The notes under the pieces: model-generated
Database searches by the model: none
Seen by the model: only the letters and a program-made list of their open reading frames with translations
Told to the model about the DNA's origin: nothing
Translations under genes and position numbers: made by a program
Assembly (NCBI GenBank): GCA_900759435.1
Contig: CAAEVD010000140.1
Location: 1-8,163 of the forward strand
Origin: an uncultured Collinsella sp.
Lineage (GTDB): Bacteria > Actinomycetota > Coriobacteriia > Coriobacteriales > Coriobacteriaceae
Reading direction: 5' to 3'
Length of the DNA: 8,163 nt
Shown here: one piece after another, positions 5,773 through 8,163 of the stretch
Numbering within the stretch: position 1 is the stretch's first letter
How the letters are laid out: each line of letters starts with the position of its first letter

Positions 5773-5810
5773 GCGCCGCCTGCGAAATGATGTGCAGACG
5801 GCGCTTGATT
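5767..5810 (-). terminator. Strong hairpin, possible terminator of the 5990-6994 gene
   Basis: Arms of 17 nt (5767-5783 and 5794-5810) pair with one exception around a 10-nt loop. The exception is C/A on the plus strand but G-U on the minus strand, so the minus-strand RNA pairs throughout. The 3' end reads TTGATTTCTGT, only a partial T-run. It lies downstream of the minus-strand gene 5990-6994, beyond the 33-bp array, and overlaps the -35 box of the next gene. Confidence 0.5.
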
Positions 5811-5835
5811 ACGCGGCATTTATTCGGCAAACATC

Positions 5836-5950
5836 CGGAAAAGTGTCGAAATCAGCCGTATGAGAGTACGGAAAAGTGTCAAATTCGAGCCGCCCAAATT
5901 ACGGAAAAGTGTCGAAATGGGCGCGTGGAAATCACGGAAAAGTGTAAAAC
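5836..5950. repeat. Four 33-bp tandem repeats
   Basis: CGGAAAAGTGTC-type cores start at 5836, 5869, 5902 and 5935, exactly 33 bp apart. About 17 bp is conserved (CGGAAAAGTGTCGAAAT) and about 16 bp varies. All copies have the same orientation. The array lies in the 3' untranslated stretch of the minus-strand gene 5990-6994. Because 33 is a multiple of three, two plus-strand frames are open through it and show 11-residue repeats, but neither has a convincing start. The core resembles that of the 62-bp arrays. Confidence 0.85.
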
Positions 5951-5989
5951 CGCACGTAAACAGGGGTGCGGCATAGCTTATGTTCCAAC

Positions 5990-6994
5990 CTAGCTGTTGG
6001 GGTCGCCCTTGAGGGTGGTGATGTCCAGGTACTGGTTGTCGTCCTCTTTTTGCTGCGTTGCCGATTCGGACGCAGTGGGGCCGCGGAACAGCTGGAATCC
6101 CTCAAACGCGATCACGCCGAGCAGAGCGATGATGAGGGCGATAAAGACAACCTTTGCCGCCTGCGAAAACTCCGAAAAGCGCGGCGGTTCTTCTTCGGTG
6201 TGGTAATTGGCAGCGCGCTTATCGTCGGCGCCGTGGGTATACGACGATGCCGAAGCTGCCTTTACGCTCGCTTGGTTGTAATCGGGAGCGGGCGTGGCGG
6301 CAAACGGGTCGCGAGAATAGCCCCTCGACGTTTGGCCGTAATCCTCGGTTTCGATGCGGCCGGCGCGAGGTTGTTCGCTCGGGCGGTTGTCGTATGCTGC
6401 GGTGTTGTCGTATGCGGAGTTGCGTTCCTCGGCAGCCGCAAACAGGGGGTTTACCGGAATATCGAGCGCCGGCATGCCGGCCGAGGTCTCGTCCAAGTCG
6501 GCCGCGGCCCATGAATCGAAGGCAAACTGGCGGTTGGCGAGGTCGTCCAGATCCATAACGGGCGGCTCGAGTTCTGGTTCGGGCTGGGGTTCGGGAGCCG
6601 CGTATGTCGGCTGCTGCGGGGCGGCATACGCGGGTGTGCTGCTGGGCGCATGGCGCTGTGCCGCTGCAGCGAGAAACGCCGCCGTCTCGGACGGATCGCT
6701 AGCAGGACGGGGTGCAGGGGCGGCTTTGCGCGTCGTCTGCGCGATGGGACGGGTAGCAAAGTCGTCCGCGGGCATGGATGCCGGCGCGGGCATGGCGGAA
6801 GGTGCGGGCTTTGCGCTTGTCGGGTGAACCCCGCCGCCCATGAGTTCCTCGGCGGTCCAGGGGCGGTCGCTCATCACGTCGTCGAGGCTCAGCGCAAAAA
6901 GGCCCTCTTCGCCCTCGTCAAACGCGTGTTTCGCATGCCTGGCGCCAGGAGCGGTGCCTCCGCGGCCGTTGCGTGATGCGTTGCTCGACCCCAT
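5990..6994 (-). CDS. Single-pass membrane protein with long disordered N-terminus, function unknown
   Basis: This gene encodes 334 aa from ATG 6994; AAAGGA (7004-7009) is 9 nt upstream and favours this start over the ATG at 7027. The N-terminus has a short acidic block (EEGLFALSLDDVMSDRPWTA) that may be a folded or binding segment. About 200 residues rich in Pro, Ala, Ser and Asp with many Tyr follow, including PQPEPELEPPVMDLDD and repeated Tyr-Ala-Ala-Pro-like words. A single hydrophobic helix VVFIALIIALLGVIAFEGFQ lies at about 282-303, with basic AAK before it, then a polar C-terminal tail of about 31 residues. The lack of an N-terminal signal and the basic residues before the helix suggest the long part is cytoplasmic and the tail is outside. 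The family is not recognised; a cell-envelope or division scaffold would be speculation. A perfect TATAAT lies upstream at 7030-7035. Confidence 0.72.
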   Translation of the reverse strand: MGSSNASRNGRGGTAPGARHAKHAFDEGEEGLFALSLDDVMSDRPWTAEELMGGGVHPTSAKPAPSAMPAPASMPADDFATRPIAQTTRKAAPAPRPASDPSETAAFLAAAAQRHAPSSTPAYAAPQQPTYAAPEPQPEPELEPPVMDLDDLANRQFAFDSWAAADLDETSAGMPALDIPVNPLFAAAEERNSAYDNTAAYDNRPSEQPRAGRIETEDYGQTSRGYSRDPFAATPAPDYNQASVKAASASSYTHGADDKRAANYHTEEEPPRFSEFSQAAKVVFIALIIALLGVIAFEGFQLFRGPTASESATQQKEDDNQYLDITTLKGDPNS

Positions 6995-7029
6995 CTTGTT
7001 CCATCCTTTCGAAATACTCACATCCATCG

Positions 7030-7035
7030 ATTATA
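7030..7035 (-). promoter_or_regulatory. -10 box of the membrane protein gene
   Basis: On the minus strand TATAAT is exact and lies 36 nt before the ATG at 6994. No good -35 box is found 16-18 nt upstream, so the promoter may need an activator or be weak. Confidence 0.45.
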
Positions 7036-7116
7036 TGGAACTTGCCTTGCGGCCGACTCTCGGATTCGTGCATTCCAGAACTCGCGCCCAAAAGGGGAGA
7101 GGTGCAGGCGCGCTGA

Positions 7117-7770
7117 CTATTTGTCGCCGGCGGCAGCCTTTGCCTCGTTGAGGTAGCTATAGAAGCTGTACTTAGAGATGCCAAAGAACTCGCAGGCGCG
7201 TTCGCTCGACTTGGAGATGAGGAAGGCGCCGCGACGGTCGAGGTAGCCAATGGCGCGGATGCGCTCGTCTTTGGTCATGAGCGCCGCGGGCTTGCCCACA
7301 AACTGTTCGCACTCGCGCAGCAGGTCTTCGAGCAGATCGCCGATGTTTTTGGTAATGGGCTCGGGCTCGGTGTAGCCCGTGCTGCCGGTGCCGGTAAAGG
7401 CATCGAGCGAGCGCTCAAATGCCTTCATGAGCGTAATGTCAAAGTTGATGCCCAAAATGCCGACGGGTTTGCCCTCATCGTTGCGGATAAAGATCGTCGA
7501 GGACTTGAGCAGCTTGCCGTCGGTGGTTTTGGTGAGGTATGGCTCGCGGTCGTGCACGTCGGTGGTGCCCTCGCGCATGGACTCAAACACAATATGGCTG
7601 GGGCCGTCACCCAGTTTGCGCCCGCTGACGTGGCCGTTTTCGATCACTACGATGGAGTGGTCCACGTCCTCGGTCTCCAGGTCGTGGACGACGACTTCGC
7701 AGTTGGGGCCAAACTGGAGCGCCAGGCCGTGTGCAAGGCGCTTGTAAAACTCAATCTGTGCGGGGGTCAT
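7117..7770 (-). CDS. YheO/DauR-type PAS and HTH transcriptional regulator
   Basis: This gene encodes 217 aa from ATG 7770. AGGAAGG (7776-7782) lies 5 nt before this ATG; the GTG at 7800, 10 codons upstream, would place the ribosome binding site inside the gene and is rejected. Residues 4-118 fit the YheO-like PAS domain: HGLALQFGPNCEVVVHDLE, DHSIVVIENGHVSGRKLGD, STIFIRNDEGKPVGILGINFD. Residues 165-215 fit the HTH_22 DNA-binding domain: MTKDERIRAIGYLDRRGAFL, then ERACEFFGISKYSFYSYLNE. In this family the PAS domain senses a small molecule, and DauR controls amino acid catabolism genes. Here it is divergent from diaminopropionate ammonia-lyase, so it most likely controls that gene and itself through the palindromes at 7890-7955. 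Ligand and sign of control are not shown by the sequence. Confidence 0.9.
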   Translation of the reverse strand: MTPAQIEFYKRLAHGLALQFGPNCEVVVHDLETEDVDHSIVVIENGHVSGRKLGDGPSHIVFESMREGTTDVHDREPYLTKTTDGKLLKSSTIFIRNDEGKPVGILGINFDITLMKAFERSLDAFTGTGSTGYTEPEPITKNIGDLLEDLLRECEQFVGKPAALMTKDERIRAIGYLDRRGAFLISKSSERACEFFGISKYSFYSYLNEAKAAAGDK

Positions 7771-7775
7771 GGGTG

Positions 7776-7782
7776 CCTTCCT
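7776..7782 (-). promoter_or_regulatory. Ribosome binding site deciding the regulator start
   Basis: The minus-strand AGGAAGG lies 5 nt before ATG 7770 and downstream of the competing GTG at 7800. Confidence 0.75.
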
Positions 7783-7889
7783 AAAAATTAGTTTGGGCAC
7801 ACTTTGCCATAAACCACACCTGTTCGCAAATAACGAAAGCGCCGCTGCGCTATGTGACCGTTCGGCGGCGAAAAGGTACCGATTACGGC

Positions 7890-7904
7890 AACAAACAATT
7901 TGTT
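7890..7904. promoter_or_regulatory. Operator palindrome O1 (AACAAAC-N2-TTTGTT type)
   Basis: AACAAACAATTTGTT has perfect 6-bp arms around a 3-nt centre. It matches O2 in all arm positions. It lies in the divergent interval between the regulator and dpaL. Confidence 0.65.
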
Positions 7905-7940
7905 AGGTTTTCCAATCAAAAAGTGTGATAGAACAGTGCT

Positions 7941-7955
7941 AACAAACTTTTTGTT
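7941..7955. promoter_or_regulatory. Operator palindrome O2
   Basis: AACAAACTTTTTGTT has the same arms and spacing as O1; the centres are 51 bp apart, about five helical turns, so two dimers could bind the same face. It lies 93 bp before the dpaL start. The YheO-like regulator is the natural candidate protein, by position only. Confidence 0.65.
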
Positions 7956-8033
7956 TGGCATCCACATAAAAGTTCAGTCGCATGAATGGGAATGGGCTGA
8001 AACGCGTATGCGGGGGCCGGCAAGAGAGGACTT

Positions 8034-8039
8034 AAGGAG
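8034..8039 (+). promoter_or_regulatory. Ribosome binding site of dpaL
   Basis: AAGGAG ends 8 nt before ATG 8048. Confidence 0.75.
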
Positions 8040-8047
8040 TTCACCGT

Positions 8048-8163
8048 ATGGCCGATAAGATCCAGTGGGCGGGCAACACGATGCCCAAGAGCGATGACAA
8101 GCACTTGGGAATCATGAGCCTCGACCACGTGAAGAAGGCCCGCGCCTTCCACCAGTCGTTCCC
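8048..8163 (+). CDS. dpaL: Diaminopropionate ammonia-lyase, N-terminus (3' end outside window)
   Basis: Thirty-eight codons are visible from ATG 8048, which has a good ribosome binding site. The first residues are MADKIQWAGNTMPKSDDKHL, then a block HVKKARAFHQSF that matches the ARQFHQ segment near the N-terminus of E. coli YgeX, where the family continues with a ..TPL.. motif and the PLP lysine beyond this window. The enzyme would be PLP-dependent and split 2,3-diaminopropionate to pyruvate and ammonia in the cytoplasm. Support comes from this short match, from the divergent PAS-HTH regulator and from xdhD nearby, as in enterobacterial ygeX-xdhD clusters. The catalytic residues are not in view. 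Confidence 0.8.
   Translation, partial: MADKIQWAGNTMPKSDDKHLGIMSLDHVKKARAFHQSF

Noticed and set aside
5618..5830. N-terminal extension of the 140-aa gene to 5830
   Set aside because: That stretch contains the promoter, structured leader and Shine-Dalgarno; AAAGGAG is placed for ATG 5617.
5538..5993. Protein with 11-residue repeats (TEKC-type) over the 33-bp array
   Set aside because: A second plus-strand frame is equally open, the upstream part is antisense to the 140-aa gene and its leader, and there is no ribosome binding site.
6354..6827. Plus-strand frames over the membrane protein gene
   Set aside because: They are antisense shadows in GC-rich, low-complexity coding sequence; the minus-strand gene has a ribosome binding site and a membrane helix.

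Overview
The window looks like the chromosome of a gut actinobacterium of the Coriobacteriia, most likely Collinsella or a close relative. This is inferred from the high-GC coding style, the selenium-dependent xanthine dehydrogenase and diaminopropionate ammonia-lyase genes, the actinobacterial AbiEi/DUF559-type protein and several short intergenic repeat families. No rRNA or tRNA gene is present to prove it.

Layout. (1) 1-975 (+) is the 3' part of a selenium-dependent (XdhD-type) xanthine dehydrogenase, followed by a hairpin and a clear intrinsic terminator (1045-1080). (2) 1097-1425 is an array of 62-bp repeats. (3) 1464-2462 (-) is an AbiEi-like winged-helix protein with a DUF559-like nuclease-fold C-terminus. 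(4) 2759-3012 is a second 62-bp array, followed by a near-copy of the xdhD terminator. (5) 3151-3242 is four 23-bp repeats butted onto 3243-3893 (+), the surviving C-terminal half of an AAA/DUF4143 ATPase. (6) 3894-4349 has no firm gene but holds a good promoter, an operator-like inverted repeat, a terminator-like hairpin and, on the minus strand, a small hydrophobic reading frame broken by one TGA. (7) 4350-5084 (+) is a DEDDh 3'-5' exonuclease. (8) 5195-5617 (-) is a 140-aa protein of unknown function with a long structured leader that resembles SAM-I-clan riboswitches in part. (9) 5836-5950 is four 33-bp repeats whose core matches that of the 62-bp arrays. (10) 5990-6994 (-) is a single-pass membrane protein with a long disordered cytoplasmic-type N-terminus. 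(11) 7117-7770 (-) is a YheO/DauR-type PAS-HTH regulator, divergent from 8048 onward (+), the start of diaminopropionate ammonia-lyase (dpaL/ygeX). Two matching 15-bp palindromes lie between them.

Reading. The two ends belong to one metabolic theme: in enterobacteria xdhD and ygeX lie in the same purine/amino-acid catabolic cluster. Here about 7 kb of accessory DNA separates them: defence-like or decayed genes, hypothetical genes and four tandem repeat arrays. The most unusual signal is the repeats. There are exact periods of 62, 62, 23 and 33 bp; the 62-bp units are dyad-symmetric and fold as RNA hairpins supported by G-U-preserving changes; and the 33-bp and 62-bp families share a CGGAAA..GTGTC..GAAT-like core. 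Together with the structured leader at 5627-5738 and the paired operators at 7890-7955, these are the parts most worth testing.
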